Shown: positions 33,550 through 43,754 of the stretch, one piece after another | Numbering within the stretch: position 1 is the first letter of the stretch | How the letters are laid out: each line of letters starts with the position of its first letter | Notes under the pieces: generated by a model | Databases searched by the model: none | What the model was told of the DNA's origin: nothing | Seen by the model: only the letters and a program-made list of their open reading frames with translations | Position numbers and translations under genes: made by a program | From: DATLLN01 sp963809205 | GTDB taxonomy: Bacteria; Actinomycetota; Thermoleophilia; Gaiellales; JAICJC01 | Assembly: GCA_963809205.1 (NCBI GenBank) | Contig: CAWEIS010000009.1 | Span: forward strand, 1 to 64,000 | DNA: 64,000 nt | Direction: 5' to 3'

Positions 33550-33589
33550 GGGCGGGCCGGCCCCCTTTGGCGTGGAGACCGGCCCGCCC
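33550..33589 (+). terminator. GC-rich hairpin after GH15
   Basis: GGGCGGGCCGG (33550-33560) pairs perfectly with CCGGCCCGCCC (33579-33589) across an 18-nt loop, starting 6 nt after the GH15 stop. No T-tract follows, as is common for actinobacterial terminators. Confidence 0.6.
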
Positions 33590-33809
33590 GTCGGTCGTCG
33601 ACCCCTGGTCCCCGGGCGTCTTCCAGCTCCCCAGCATCGCCCAAAGCCAAGGTAGTCGCTTATCGGCAGATCTGATACTGCAGTTTAGAGCAGTGTCGCT
33701 CGTCACCTCCGGTTGGCGAACCGGACGACGTCGGTGCCCGAAGACCGCCCAAGCTAGCTCTCTGTAAAGCGACCGGTCTTCTGTCGACACCGAAAGGAGC
33801 TGTATCGAA
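33590..33809 (+). other. Long leader region of the DUF4331 operon
   Basis: About 220 bp without a gene. It contains a tight hairpin TCCGGTT-GGCG-AACCGGA at 33708-33725 and a ribosome site GAAAGGAG just before ATG 33810. The operon promoter must lie here. I cannot match it to a known riboswitch. Confidence 0.45.
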
Positions 33810-35118
33810 ATGGTCAAGCGCCTCGCACTGACGGCGCTGGTCGGAGCGGCCGTCCTCACGGGTGGTGCAACGAGCGCATTCGCGTCGAGCCACCGTGAGG
33901 CACCGTTGATCTCCCAGGATCCCGAAGCGGATCTGACCGACGTTTACGGCTGGGTGGATCAGGCTGATCCGACGAAGGTGAATCTGATCGTGAACGCGGT
34001 CCCGTTCGAGTTGCCCAGCGGGGCGCCGAACTACTACCAGTTCGGCACCAACGTTGCCTACGACATCAACACGGACCGCAACGGCGACGGCAAGCCCGAC
34101 GCCACGTTCCGCTTCCGGTTCACCAGCCACGTCCGCAACACCGGGACGTTCCTGTACAACCTGGGCGAGGTCGACTCGCTCGGATCGAGCAACCTCAACG
34201 TCTATCAGACGTACTCGGTTGTGAAGATCACCTATCCGGGCGGCAAGCCCACCTACAACACGGTGGCGTCGAACCTGCCCGTGGTCCCCAACAACGTGGG
34301 GCCGAAGTCGATGCCGAACTTCGCGTCGCTGGTTCACCAGGGCGTGAAGACGCTGAGCGGAGGAGGCAAGGTGTGGGCCGGCCAGGCCGACGATCCCTTC
34401 TTCCTCGACCTCGGCGGCATCGGCGACCTGCTGAACATCCGGGCGCAGGGAAGCGCTCCGGACGCGATCGCCGGCTTCAACGTGCAGTCGATCGCGCATG
34501 CAGGTGCCGAAGTCCTGGATCGTCGGGTCGAAGCCGACGGTCGGGATCTGGGCCGACACGATGAGGCGGAACATCAACGTCCTCACCGGTGGCGGCTCCG
34601 GCAGCTGGGTGCAGGTCGAGCGGCTTGGCAACCCGCTGGTGAACGAGGTGTTGATCCCGCTGGCCAAGAAGGACGACTGGAACCACAAGACTCCGGCGAC
34701 CGACAGCCAGTTCGACACCTACTTCCTGAACCCGGGCCTGGCCGGGCTGCTGGGCGCTCCGGCGACCGGCCGCACGGACATCCTGTCGGTGTTCCAGACC
34801 GGCGTGTCCGGGCTGAACAACACCGGATCGCATCACGCTGAGATGCTGCGTCTGAACACCAGCATCCCGCCGTCTGCGAATCCGAATCCACTCGGCGTTC
34901 TTGGTGGTGACAACGCCGGCTTCCCGAACGGTCGCCGGCTTGCGGACAACGCCACGGACATCGAGCTGAAGGCACTGGCGGGCGCGCTGCTCGGCAACGA
35001 CACGAGCGGTGTCTCCCAGGGCGTCACGCGCAATGACGTGCCGTTCATGGGCCAGTTCCCATACACCGGTATCGCCCACAGCGGTTTCGAGGCGATCCAC
35101 CAGCTGCCCACCCCATGA
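33810..35118 (+). CDS. Secreted DUF4331 protein (one frameshift)
   Basis: About 435 residues when repaired. Sec signal peptide (LALTALVGAAVLTGGATSAFA) followed by SSHREAPLISQDPEADLTDVYGWVD, the hallmark N-terminus of DUF4331. Later segments GTFLYNLGEV, KVWAGQADDPFFLDLGGIGDLL, PKSWIVGSKPTVGIWADTMRR and DWNHKTPATDSQFDTYF fit the family. The frame changes at about 34497 (ATCGCGCATGCAG); removing one C gives QSIAMQVPKSW. The stop overlaps the ATG of the TPR gene. Function of DUF4331 is unknown; the cluster suggests an envelope metal role. Confidence 0.8.
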
Positions 35119-36518
35119 CCGACCAGGCGGGGGCGCGGTCGTTCGCGCCCCCGCCGCTCCCCACCTCTGAGGCCATGATCGACACGATTGCAAAGCCGAT
35201 TCCCGCGTTCGTCGCCCTTGTCGCGGGCGCCGCGGCGACGATCGCCGTCGCCGTTGCTCTCCACGGCAGCGCGTCGTCGCAGCCCGAGCCGACGGCGGCC
35301 GAGCGCGCCGCGGCCGCACCGCTGGTGGCGCCGCTGCCCTCGCCGGGTGAGAGCACGCGGTCGCAGATCGACCGCTTCACCGCCGCGCTGGCGGCGGCCC
35401 CGAGCGACCCCTCAGCGTACGACAACCTCGCCTTCGCGGACCTGCAGATGGCCCGCGAGGACGGCGACCCGACCTGGTACACCAAGGCCAACCGGCTGCT
35501 GGAGCGCGCGGTCGAGCTGGCGCCGCGTGACGCCGCCGCGCTGGCCGGCCTCGGCTCGCTGGCGATGTCCCGGCACGATTTCGCAGGCGCCGACCGGCTC
35601 GGCCGGCGGGCCCTCGCCCTGGCTCCCGACAATGCGTTCGCACTGGGTGTGATCGTGGACGCCAACATCGAGCTGGGTCGCTACGCCGTGGCCCGCCGGA
35701 CGCTCGAGCGGATGCTGGCGACCAAGCCCAACCTGTCGTCCTACGCCCGCGCCTCGTACCTGCTCGAGTTGCACGGCCGTGTTGCCGCCGCCCGCAGGGC
35801 GATGGTCGAGGCCGTCCGCTCGGGTTCTCCGGCTCGCGAGAACACGGCCTGGGCTCAGGTGCAGCTGGGCAACCTCGACTTCAATCATGGCCACCACCGG
35901 CTCGCCGCCGCCGGGTACACCGCCGCTCTCCGCACCTCGCCCGGCAACGTCGCAGCGCTGGCCGCGCGCGCCCGGCTGGACGCCGCGCTCGGGCGCTACG
36001 ACGCCGCTGCCGACGGGTATCGCGCGGTCGTCGCGCGCTACCCGCTGCCGGCGTACGTGATCGCCTACGGCGACGTGCTGCAGGCCGCCGGCCGCCACGC
36101 GGCGGCGCAGCGCGAGTACGCGCTGGTGCGCGCCGAGGAACAGCTGTACGCAGCCAACGGCGTCGATGTCGACGTCGAGCTGGCGCTGTTCGACGCCGAC
36201 CACGGCGGTGATCCCGCCCAGGCGGTGCGCCGCGTCCAGTCGGTCGCGGCGACAGCGCACAGCGTCACCGTCTGGGACGCGCTGGGCTGGACGCTGTACC
36301 GCGCCGGCCGGCTCGAGGCCGCGTTGAGGGCGGCGAACCGGGCGCTGGCGCTCGGCACCGAGGATGCCGGCTTCCTCTTCCACCGGGGCGCCATCGAGGC
36401 CGCGCTGGGCGACCGCTCCGCCGCCCGCCGCGATCTCGCGCACGCGCTGGCGGTCAACCCCCAGTTCTCGATCCTGCAGGCACCGATCGCGCGGCGGTTG
36501 CTCGCGGAGGTGTCGTGA
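35115..36518 (+). CDS. Membrane-anchored TPR protein
   Basis: A 467-residue protein. N-terminal TM helix IPAFVALVAGAAATIAVAVALHG, then a Pro/Ala linker and about eight tetratricopeptide-type repeats (AYDNLAFADLQMAREDGDPTWYTKANRLLERAVELAPRD; ALAGLGSLAMSRHDFAGADRLGRRALALAPDN and so on) to the end. Likely an extracytoplasmic or periplasm-facing scaffold. ATG overlaps the DUF4331 stop and its stop overlaps the NicO start, so it is embedded in the operon. Confidence 0.82.
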   Translation: MTDQAGARSFAPPPLPTSEAMIDTIAKPIPAFVALVAGAAATIAVAVALHGSASSQPEPTAAERAAAAPLVAPLPSPGESTRSQIDRFTAALAAAPSDPSAYDNLAFADLQMAREDGDPTWYTKANRLLERAVELAPRDAAALAGLGSLAMSRHDFAGADRLGRRALALAPDNAFALGVIVDANIELGRYAVARRTLERMLATKPNLSSYARASYLLELHGRVAAARRAMVEAVRSGSPARENTAWAQVQLGNLDFNHGHHRLAAAGYTAALRTSPGNVAALAARARLDAALGRYDAAADGYRAVVARYPLPAYVIAYGDVLQAAGRHAAAQREYALVRAEEQLYAANGVDVDVELALFDADHGGDPAQAVRRVQSVAATAHSVTVWDALGWTLYRAGRLEAALRAANRALALGTEDAGFLFHRGAIEAALGDRSAARRDLAHALAVNPQFSILQAPIARRLLAEVS

Positions 36519-38089
36519 TGCGCAGGCTGCTGCTCCTGCTCGCCGCCGCGGCGGGACTGTCGGCGATGGTGCCGGCCACCGCATCTGCCCATCCGCTCGG
36601 CAACTTCACGGTCAACCGGTACAGCCTGATCGACGTCGGCCGCGAATCCGTCTCCGTCCGGTTCGTCGTCGACATGGCCGAGATCCCGACGTTCCAGGCG
36701 CTCGCCGGAGCGGGGACGCGCGACGGCCGCGCGATCCTGTACGCGCAGCGTGAGGCACCACGCTGGGTGCGTGGGCTCGACCTGCGCGTCGACGGCCGGC
36801 GAGTACCGCTGTCGCTCGTCCCGGGCAGCGTTCGCGCGAGCCTTCGCCCTGGCCAGGCGGGCCTGTCGATCATGCGCGCCGAACTCACGGCCACCGCGGC
36901 GGTCTCCGGGGCGGGGTCCCACGCGGTGACCTACCGCGAGGCCGCCTTCGGCAACAAGGTCGGCTGGCGCGAGATCGTCGTCGACCACAGCGACGGCGTC
37001 GTGCTGACCAGATCGACCGCCGCCACTCGGGACGTCTCGGACATGCTCCGCCACTATCCGGCCGGCCTGCTGCAGTCGCCGCTTGACGAGTCGTCTGCCT
37101 CGCTGACCTATCGCCACGGTTCTGGACGGAGCGTTGTCGTCGCACCCAGGCTGCCGTCCGGCGGCGTCGACGTGGGCACATCCGAGTCTGGCTTCACCTC
37201 GCTGGTCGGTCACCGCCACCTGACTCCCGGGTTCATCGTGCTCGCGCTGCTGCTGGCGATGGCATGGGGCGCGCTCCATGCACTCAGCCCGGGGCACGGC
37301 AAGTCGATCGTGGCGGCGTACCTGATCGGGTCGCGCGGTACGGCCCGCCACGCGGCGTTCCTGGGGGCGACCGTGACGATGACCCACACGGCGGGCGTCG
37401 TGGGCCTCGGCCTGGTGACGCTGTTCCTCTCGCAGTACATCGTGCCCGAGACGCTGTATCCGTGGCTGGGGCTTGTATCCGGCTTGATCGTCGTCGTCAT
37501 GGGCGCGTCGATCCTGGCCCGCAGGCTCTCGCGGCAGCGCGGCCATCACCACAACGGTCATCAGCACCATCATCATCACCACCACCACGAATCCGGTCAT
37601 TCCCACCAGCCGCCGGGCGCCGACGGGTCGCCGATCACCACCCGCAGCATGCTCGTGCTGGGCGTGTCGGGCGGGATCCTGCCCTGCCCGTCGGCGCTGG
37701 TGGTCATGCTCGGCGCGATCGCGCTGCACCGGGCCGCCTTCGGCCTCGCGCTGGTGGTCGCCTTCAGCCTCGGGCTGGCGCTGACGCTGACCACGATCGG
37801 CGTGCTGGTCGTCTACGCCGGGCGCCTCATGCAGCGTGTGCCTGACCGGGGCAGCCGCGTCGTCCGCTGGATCCCGGCGTTCAGCGCTGCGGTTATTACG
37901 GCACTCGGCATCGGTCTGACCATCAGGGCGCTCGACACCTTCCCCGGCGGGGCGGGCGGGTTGCTCGACGACCTCGGCACCCCCGCCGCGGCCGCCGCTG
38001 CCGGGCTCGCAGTGCTCACCGCGACGGCCGTCGCGGTCATCCGCCGGCCCTCCGCGCGGTTCACGACCACCGAAAGGACGCATCCATGA
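36518..38089 (+). CDS. NicO/RcnA-type nickel-cobalt transporter with exported N-terminal domain
   Basis: A 523-residue protein: signal peptide to TASAHPLGNFTVNRYS, an exported domain of about 190 residues, then 6 TM helices with HALSPGHGKSIVAAYL (the NicO HxxxPGHGK motif), GATVTMTHTAGV and a metal-binding cytoplasmic loop with about 15 histidines (HHHNGHQHHHHHHHHESGHSH). The second half has GGILPCPSALVVML. ATG 36518 (GTG 36515 possible). Would move Ni2+ or Co2+ across the membrane. Coupled to both neighbours. Confidence 0.85.
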   Translation: MRRLLLLLAAAAGLSAMVPATASAHPLGNFTVNRYSLIDVGRESVSVRFVVDMAEIPTFQALAGAGTRDGRAILYAQREAPRWVRGLDLRVDGRRVPLSLVPGSVRASLRPGQAGLSIMRAELTATAAVSGAGSHAVTYREAAFGNKVGWREIVVDHSDGVVLTRSTAATRDVSDMLRHYPAGLLQSPLDESSASLTYRHGSGRSVVVAPRLPSGGVDVGTSESGFTSLVGHRHLTPGFIVLALLLAMAWGALHALSPGHGKSIVAAYLIGSRGTARHAAFLGATVTMTHTAGVVGLGLVTLFLSQYIVPETLYPWLGLVSGLIVVVMGASILARRLSRQRGHHHNGHQHHHHHHHHESGHSHQPPGADGSPITTRSMLVLGVSGGILPCPSALVVMLGAIALHRAAFGLALVVAFSLGLALTLTTIGVLVVYAGRLMQRVPDRGSRVVRWIPAFSAAVITALGIGLTIRALDTFPGGAGGLLDDLGTPAAAAAAGLAVLTATAVAVIRRPSARFTTTERTHP

Positions 38090-39168
38090 CCACCGTCACC
38101 GTCACCGGGCAGCGGGCGCCCGACCGGTCGCAGTGGCTGCGGTTGGGGGGCTTCCTCTCGGCCGTCGGGCTGCTGCACGTCGTGGGCTGGGGGCTGTTCC
38201 TCTACTACGCGCGCTCGGCGCCGGCCTTGGCCGGGCTGGGGATGCTCGCCTACACCTTCGGCCTCCGCCACGCGTTCGACGCCGACCACATCGCCGCGAT
38301 AGACAACACGACCCGCAAGCTGCTGGCCCAGGGCCGCAAGCCGATGGGCGTCGGGTTCTTCTTCTCGCTGGGCCATTCGACGATCGTGTTCGCGCTGGTC
38401 GCCGGCCTCGCCGCCGCCACGCGCGCGGTCGATTCGCAGATCCCCGCGTTTCAGACCTACGGCGGCTACATCGGCGCGAGCGTGTCCGGGACGTTCCTGT
38501 GGGTGATCGGCGTGCTCAACCTGATCGTGCTGGTCGACATCGTGCGCATCTTCTTCGCGATGCGCAGTGGGGCGTACGACGAGCACCAGCTCGAACGCCA
38601 TCTGCACGACCGCGGGCTGATGAACCGGTTCGTGTTCGGCCGGCTGTCCCGGGCGGTGACGAAGAGCTGGCACATGTACCCGCTGGGGCTGCTGTTCGGC
38701 CTGGGATTCGACACGGCCACCGAGGTCGGGCTACTCGCCGTCTCCGCGGGCGTTGCCACCCACGCCGTACCTGCCGGCGCGGTGCTCTCGCTGCCGATCC
38801 TGTTCGCAGCCGGCATGAGCCTGCTGGATACCGCCGACGGCGCATTCATATCCCACGCCTACGGATGGGCGTTTGCGAATCCCGTGCGCAAGGTCTACTA
38901 CAACATCACCGTCACCGGCCTGTCCGTGGTTGTCGCCCTGCTGATCGGCACAGTCGAGCTGCTGCAGGTCGCCTCCCACAAGCTGCAGTTGAGCGGCGGC
39001 GCCTGGGACTGGCTGAACGCGCTCGACTTCGAGCTGCTCGGCTACGCCGTGGTCGGCGCGTTCGTCGCCACGTGGATGGTCAGCGTGGCGGTCTGGAAGC
39101 TGCATCGCGTGGAGGAGCGGTGGAGCAGGCACCTCGATCTCGATCACAGAAAGGACACAATTCGATGA
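38086..39168 (+). CDS. HoxN/HupN/NixA family nickel/cobalt permease
   Basis: A 360-residue membrane protein with about eight helices. The signature TFGLRHAFDADHIAAIDNTTR (HxxxxDH) lies in helix 2, GVGFFFSLGHSTIVF and LGFDTATEVGLLAV follow, and LFAAGMSLLDTADGAFISHAYGWAF near the second half: all NiCoT motifs. Uptake of Ni2+/Co2+ is the family activity. It is notable that a NicO-type and a NiCoT-type transporter are adjacent and overlapping in one operon. Confidence 0.9.
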   Translation: MTTVTVTGQRAPDRSQWLRLGGFLSAVGLLHVVGWGLFLYYARSAPALAGLGMLAYTFGLRHAFDADHIAAIDNTTRKLLAQGRKPMGVGFFFSLGHSTIVFALVAGLAAATRAVDSQIPAFQTYGGYIGASVSGTFLWVIGVLNLIVLVDIVRIFFAMRSGAYDEHQLERHLHDRGLMNRFVFGRLSRAVTKSWHMYPLGLLFGLGFDTATEVGLLAVSAGVATHAVPAGAVLSLPILFAAGMSLLDTADGAFISHAYGWAFANPVRKVYYNITVTGLSVVVALLIGTVELLQVASHKLQLSGGAWDWLNALDFELLGYAVVGAFVATWMVSVAVWKLHRVEERWSRHLDLDHRKDTIR

Positions 39169-39731
39169 CCCAGCTCGCTCACCCCCTCAGCCGCCGCCCG
39201 CGCACCTGGCTCGCCGCCGCCGTGCTGGTCGGCGTGCTCGCTCTTACGGGCGCCGTCGCCCTCGGGTCGCGCGCCGCAAACCCGGCCGCGCAGCCGATGA
39301 ACGCCGATGCGCATCTCGCATCAGGCCGGGCCACCGCGGCGTCGCTACGGACCCTCGCGGTCGACGATCTGGGGGCGACCACAGACGTTCCGCGGTACGC
39401 CGCGTCCAGCGGTCTCGACCGCGTCCGCCAGGCGGGGTGCCGCAACGGGGCATGCGCCCTCGCGTTCAACACCGACTACGCCCCCGCGCTGCACACCGTC
39501 GACCAGCTGATCCAACAGCAGGGGCCGATGCTGGCCGCAGCGTTCGCCGACCCAGGCCTGCGGACGCTCACGGTCGTCACCTACGGCCCCTCGTCGGCCG
39601 GCGGGCGCGTGAGCCAGAACCCGTTGTTCGCGCTGCGCTGCAGCCGAGCCGGAGTCGTCGGCGCCGGACTGGCGCGGGCGTCCGCCGCCGCCATCCAGGC
39701 GGCGTGCGACTACACGCCGTACGTCAGCTGA
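39165..39731 (+). CDS. Exported/anchored protein of unknown function, last gene of Ni/Co operon
   Basis: A 188-residue protein: basic N-terminus, TM helix WLAAAVLVGVLALTGAVALG, then an extracytoplasmic domain with TTDVPRYAASSGLDRVRQAGC, CALAFNTDYAPALHTVDQLI and LRCSRAGVVGAGLARASAAAI...CDY; four cysteines could form disulfides or bind metal. No family recognised. The ATG overlaps the NixA stop (CGATGACC), so it belongs to the system. Converges with the hydantoinase gene (8-bp overlap). Confidence 0.65.
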   Translation: MTQLAHPLSRRPRTWLAAAVLVGVLALTGAVALGSRAANPAAQPMNADAHLASGRATAASLRTLAVDDLGATTDVPRYAASSGLDRVRQAGCRNGACALAFNTDYAPALHTVDQLIQQQGPMLAAAFADPGLRTLTVVTYGPSSAGGRVSQNPLFALRCSRAGVVGAGLARASAAAIQAACDYTPYVS

Positions 39732-41273
39732 GCAGCGGTCCGGCCGCTTTCACCCGCATCCGCACCGACGGGGTGGTCAGGTAGGCGAGGGGAAGCTCCT
39801 CCAGCTCGACGATCTCCACGCTGCCCGGATCGGCACCCGCACGGACGGCCTCATCCCGGGCCTCGTCCCTGGCCTGGGCCAGCAGCGCGTCGCGGCCGGA
39901 CTCGCCGACGTGGTAGATGCGGTCGATCTGCCCGGACACGGCGGCGATCGCCGCGCCGATCGCGTTGGCGACGTCGTGGTGCGGCGGCCGGATCACCTCG
40001 CTCACCCCGGGCAGGCGGTCGGGCACGAGGACGCTGCCGCCGCCGACCACCACCAGCGGCCGGTCGCCGCGCGCGGTCTTCACCCGGTCGACGGCGTCGG
40101 CCAGCATGCCGTCGGCCCGTTCGAGGCCGGCCAGCAGCCTGGCGCGGTGCGCCTCGGCCGGCGCGCTGCCGATCTCGGCCCGCCCGGCAGCGACCGCGGC
40201 GTCGGTCAGGGTCGGCGTGGCGCCGCCGAACACCAGCGCCTCGTACGGCAGCCGGTAGCCGACGCTGCGCGGTCCCGACGCCGCCGTCCGAGATCACGCT
40301 GCCGCCGCCGACGGCGATCGCGACCAGGTCGGGCATCCGGAAGTTCGTGCGGATGCCGCCGATCTCGACCGCGGCGCTGGACTCGCGCGGGAAGCCGTTG
40401 GCGAGCACGCCGACGTCGGTCGAGGTGCCGCCGACGTCGGCCACCATCGCGTCGCGCAGACCCGTCAGGTACGCCGCGCCGCGCAGGCTGTTCGCCGGCC
40501 CGCTGCCGATGGTCAGCACCGGGTGGCTGACGGCGTAGTCCAGCGCCATCAGCGTGCCGTCGTTCTGGGCGAAGAACGTCGCCGGCTCCAGCCCGTGCGA
40601 CGCGAGCGCCGTTCCCAGGGCACCCGCCACCTCGACGGCGACCGCGCGCAGCGCCGCGTTCAGCACCGTCGCGTTCTCCCGCTCGAGCAGGCCGACCGAG
40701 CCGATCTCGTGGCTCAGCGAGACGTGGATGTCGTCGCCCAGCACCTCGCGCACGATCGCCTCGGCCGCCAGCTCGTGCTCGGCGGAGACGGATGCGAAGA
40801 CGCTGGTCAGCGCGACCCCGTCGACCGAGCCGGCCAGGGGCTCGAGGAACCGGCGCAGCTCGTCGCCGTCCAGCGGGACGATCTCGCGGCCGTCGAACTC
40901 GATGCCGCCGCCGACGATGGCCTCGCCCGCCGAGACGGCCGCGCGCAGGTCGTCCGGCCACATCATCAGCGGCGGGACGGCGGTGGTCGACGGCCGCCCG
41001 ATGCGGGCGACCGCGACGCGCTCCAGTCCCGCGGCGCTCGAGCACCGCGTTGGTGGCGTGCGTCGTCCCGAGCATCACGTGGGTCACCCGGCCGGGCTCG
41101 ACTCCGGGGGCCGAGAGGACGGCGTCGACCGCGGCGGCGATGCCGCCGCTGACGTCGGCCGTGGTCGGCCGCTTCGCCTTGGCGACCAGCCCGTCGGCGC
41201 GGTCGAGCACGACGGCGTCGGTGTTCGTGCCGCCGACGTCGATGCCGAGCCGCAGGTCGATCGCCGTGCTCAC
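39724..41273 (-). CDS. Hydantoinase/oxoprolinase family protein (two frameshifts)
   Basis: HyuA-type ATP-dependent hydrolase of about 515 residues. GTG 41273 begins STAIDLRLGIDVGGTNTDAV, with the ATP-binding GTNTD motif. Later TTHATNAVLERRG, LSHEIGSVGLLERENATVLNAAL, FFAQNDGTLM, GSGPANSLRGAAYLTG, VADVGGTSTDVGVL and LVVVGGGSVLVPD are all family motifs. Frame changes near 41030 and 40276 each need removal of one surplus G. The preceding DUF917 gene runs into it in the same frame. Confidence 0.75.
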
Positions 41274-42336
41274 GCGGACGAGCTGCTCCACCGGGACGTA
41301 GTCGAAGTCGTAGCCGAACGCCCGCGGCCCGGCCAGCGCGAGGCCGGCCTCCGTGCGCCACACCGGGTCGCAGGGGAACGCCACGACCGACACCCGCTGG
41401 CCGTAGCGGAGCCGCTCGGTGTGGATCGCGTGGCCGGTCTCCGCGTCGAGCACGGTGATGATGTCCGGCACCATCGCCCGCGGGCGGCCGCCCTCGAGCG
41501 CGACCAGGTTCTCGTTCTGGATCTCCAGCTGCAGCAGCCTGCCGCGGTGCTCCTCCAGCCCCTCGACGGTCGCCGAGCCGCGGACGAAGCCGCCCGCCAC
41601 GCGGCGCTCGACGTCCGTCAGCTTGCCGTGGAGCAGCAGCACCGCGCCGATCGCCTCGCCCAGCGCCCGCACCGGGTCGTCGGGAGCCTCCAGCGCCCGG
41701 CCGATCCGCAGGGCACGCGAGACCGAGCCGCGGACGGTGGCCTCGCGGGCGCTGGGCGGCCGTCATCGGGTACTCGGCGGACGAGGCGGTGCCGCCGAAC
41801 TCGACGGCCGCGGCCCTCGCCAGGCGCTCCAGCCAGTGCCCGTCCGTGGTGCGGATGACCACGCGGTTGCCGCGCTCGTCGGTCATCACGCACGGCGACG
41901 GGTCGATGCCGGCGATCTCCATCGTCTGCTGCTGCACCTCGGGAAAGGCGCGGCCCATGGCGTCGGCGTCGACGACCGGCAGGCCCATCCGCGCCGCCCA
42001 GCTGATCGGGAGGATGCCGTTGCCGCCGCCGATCTCGGCCGCCATCACGGCGACCACCGGCCGCCCCATGACCTCCTCCAGGCTCTCGCGCAGCCACTCG
42101 CCCTCGCGCTCCGACCCCAGCTTCTCGATCGACACGGTGGGCGCGCCGATGCCCCCGCAGGACATGATCAGGCCGTCGTCGGGCAGGTCGTCCAGGTCGA
42201 CAAGGTCGACCGGCCCGCACTCGCGCATCGCGTGCGTGCAGGCGAGCACGCTGACGTAGGTGTCGCCGCCGCCGCCGGCGCCCAGCACGGAGCACCCGCG
42301 TGCCAGCGCCGGGAGGGTGTCGACGTCGATCCGCAT
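41270..42336 (-). CDS. DUF917 family protein (S-methyl-thiohydantoin desulfurase type; one frameshift)
   Basis: About 355 residues from ATG 42336 (MRIDVDTLPALARGCSVLGAGGGGD). Motifs IMSCGGIGAPTVSIEKL, VVAVMAAEIGGGNGILP and MGLPVVDADAMGRAFPEVQQ are typical of DUF917, usually adjacent to HyuA. Frame change near 41752: one surplus C between MTAAQ and AREATVRGS. The C-terminus PRAFGYDFDYVPVEQLVRV continues without a stop into HyuA; a TGA overlapping the HyuA GTG exists in another frame, so either a second indel or a true fusion. Confidence 0.7.
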
Positions 42337-42386
42337 CGCGGCATTGTGTCGCACGTGAGACCGCGGCCGATCGGGTAGTCATTCCC

Positions 42387-43697
42387 ATGATGGAGCATCG
42401 GGTGGTGATCGTCGGCTGCGGGTTCGGCGGCCTGTTCGCGGCCAGGACGCTGAAGCGCTCGCCGGTGGCGCTGACGGTCGTCGACCGTCGCAACCACCAC
42501 CTGTTCCAGCCGCTGCTCTACCAGATGTCCACGGGCATCGTGTCCGAGGGAGACATCGCGCCGCCGATCCGCGCCATCCTGCGCCGTCAGCGCAACGCGA
42601 CCGTGCTGATGGGCGACGTGGAGCGGGTGGACGTGGCCGGACGGTCGCTGCGGGTGCGGGCCGCCGACGGCATGATCGACGTGCCGTACGACAGCCTGAT
42701 CGTCGCCGCCGGCGCGCAGCAGTCGTACTTCGGGCACCCGGAGTTCGAGGAGTTCGCCCCGGGCATGAAGTCGATCGAGGACGCGCACGCGCTGCGCGCG
42801 CAGATCTTCGGGGCGTTCGAGGCCGCGGAGGCCGAGGCCGATCCCGACCGCCGCCGGTCGTGGCTGACGTTCGTCGTGGTCGGCGCCGGCGCCACCGGCG
42901 TCGAGATGGCGGGCCAGATCGTCGAGCTCTCGCGGCGGGCGCTGCGCCGCAACTTCCGCCGGATCGACCCGGCGGACGCCCGGGTGGTGCTGCTCGACGG
43001 CGGGCCGACCGTGCTCGCCGCGTTCCCGGCCGCCCTGCAGGAGCGGTCGGCGCGGGCGCTCACCCGGCTGGGCGTCGAGCTGCACGTCAACGCCCCGGTG
43101 ACCGGCGTCGACGCGGCCGGCGTGGACGTGGGCGGCGACGATCCGGCGGTCCGGCGGATCGAGGCGCGGACGCGGATCTGGTGCGCCGGGGTCGAGGCGT
43201 CGCCGCTGGGGGCGGCGCTCGCGGCGCAGACCGGCGCGAAGGCCGATCGCGCCGGGCGGGTCGAGGTGCTGCCCGACTGCACGCTGCCCGGCCATCCCGA
43301 GGTGTTCGTGGTCGGCGACCTGATGAGCCTCGACCGGCTGCCCGGAGTCGCCGAGGTGGCCATGCAGTCGGGCAGGCACGCGGCGCGGACGATCCGCCGG
43401 CGGCTGGACGGCGATGCCGAGGCGCGGCCGTTCCGCTACCGCGACCTGGGGACGATGGCGACCATCAGCCGGTTCAGGGGCGTCGCGTCGATCGGCCCGA
43501 TCAACACCGTCGGATTCATCGGCTGGGTGCTCTGGCTGGTCGTCCACCTGGTGTTCCTGACCGGGTTCAAGAATCGCGTCTTCACGGTCGCCAACTGGAC
43601 GCTGGCCTTCCTGGGCAGCAGCCGGCCGCAGCGCGTGATCTCACTGGCCGAGCTGGACGCCGCCACCGCCCGCAGGCCGCCCGGGCCGTCCGAATGA
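42387..43697 (+). CDS. Type II NADH dehydrogenase
   Basis: A 436-residue single-subunit NADH:quinone oxidoreductase. FAD site VVIVGCGFGGLFAARTLKR at the N-terminus, NADH site FVVVGAGATGVEMAGQIVEL at about residue 165, quinone-region PGVAEVAMQSGRHAARTI and RDLGTMATISRFRGVASI, and a C-terminal membrane-associating segment (VGFIGWVLWLVVHLVFLTGF). Two tandem ATGs (42387/42390). Followed 57 bp later by a paralogue. Confidence 0.88.
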   Translation: MMEHRVVIVGCGFGGLFAARTLKRSPVALTVVDRRNHHLFQPLLYQMSTGIVSEGDIAPPIRAILRRQRNATVLMGDVERVDVAGRSLRVRAADGMIDVPYDSLIVAAGAQQSYFGHPEFEEFAPGMKSIEDAHALRAQIFGAFEAAEAEADPDRRRSWLTFVVVGAGATGVEMAGQIVELSRRALRRNFRRIDPADARVVLLDGGPTVLAAFPAALQERSARALTRLGVELHVNAPVTGVDAAGVDVGGDDPAVRRIEARTRIWCAGVEASPLGAALAAQTGAKADRAGRVEVLPDCTLPGHPEVFVVGDLMSLDRLPGVAEVAMQSGRHAARTIRRRLDGDAEARPFRYRDLGTMATISRFRGVASIGPINTVGFIGWVLWLVVHLVFLTGFKNRVFTVANWTLAFLGSSRPQRVISLAELDAATARRPPGPSE

Positions 43698-43754
43698 GGT
43701 TCACCCCATCGGGATGATCCGGACCCCAGCGCGTAGGAGTACTGTCTCCCCACG

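Noticed and set aside
33550..33589. Riboswitch aptamer upstream of the DUF4331 operon
   Set aside because: It is a simple two-arm hairpin right after the GH15 stop, best read as a terminator; no conserved aptamer pattern could be identified.
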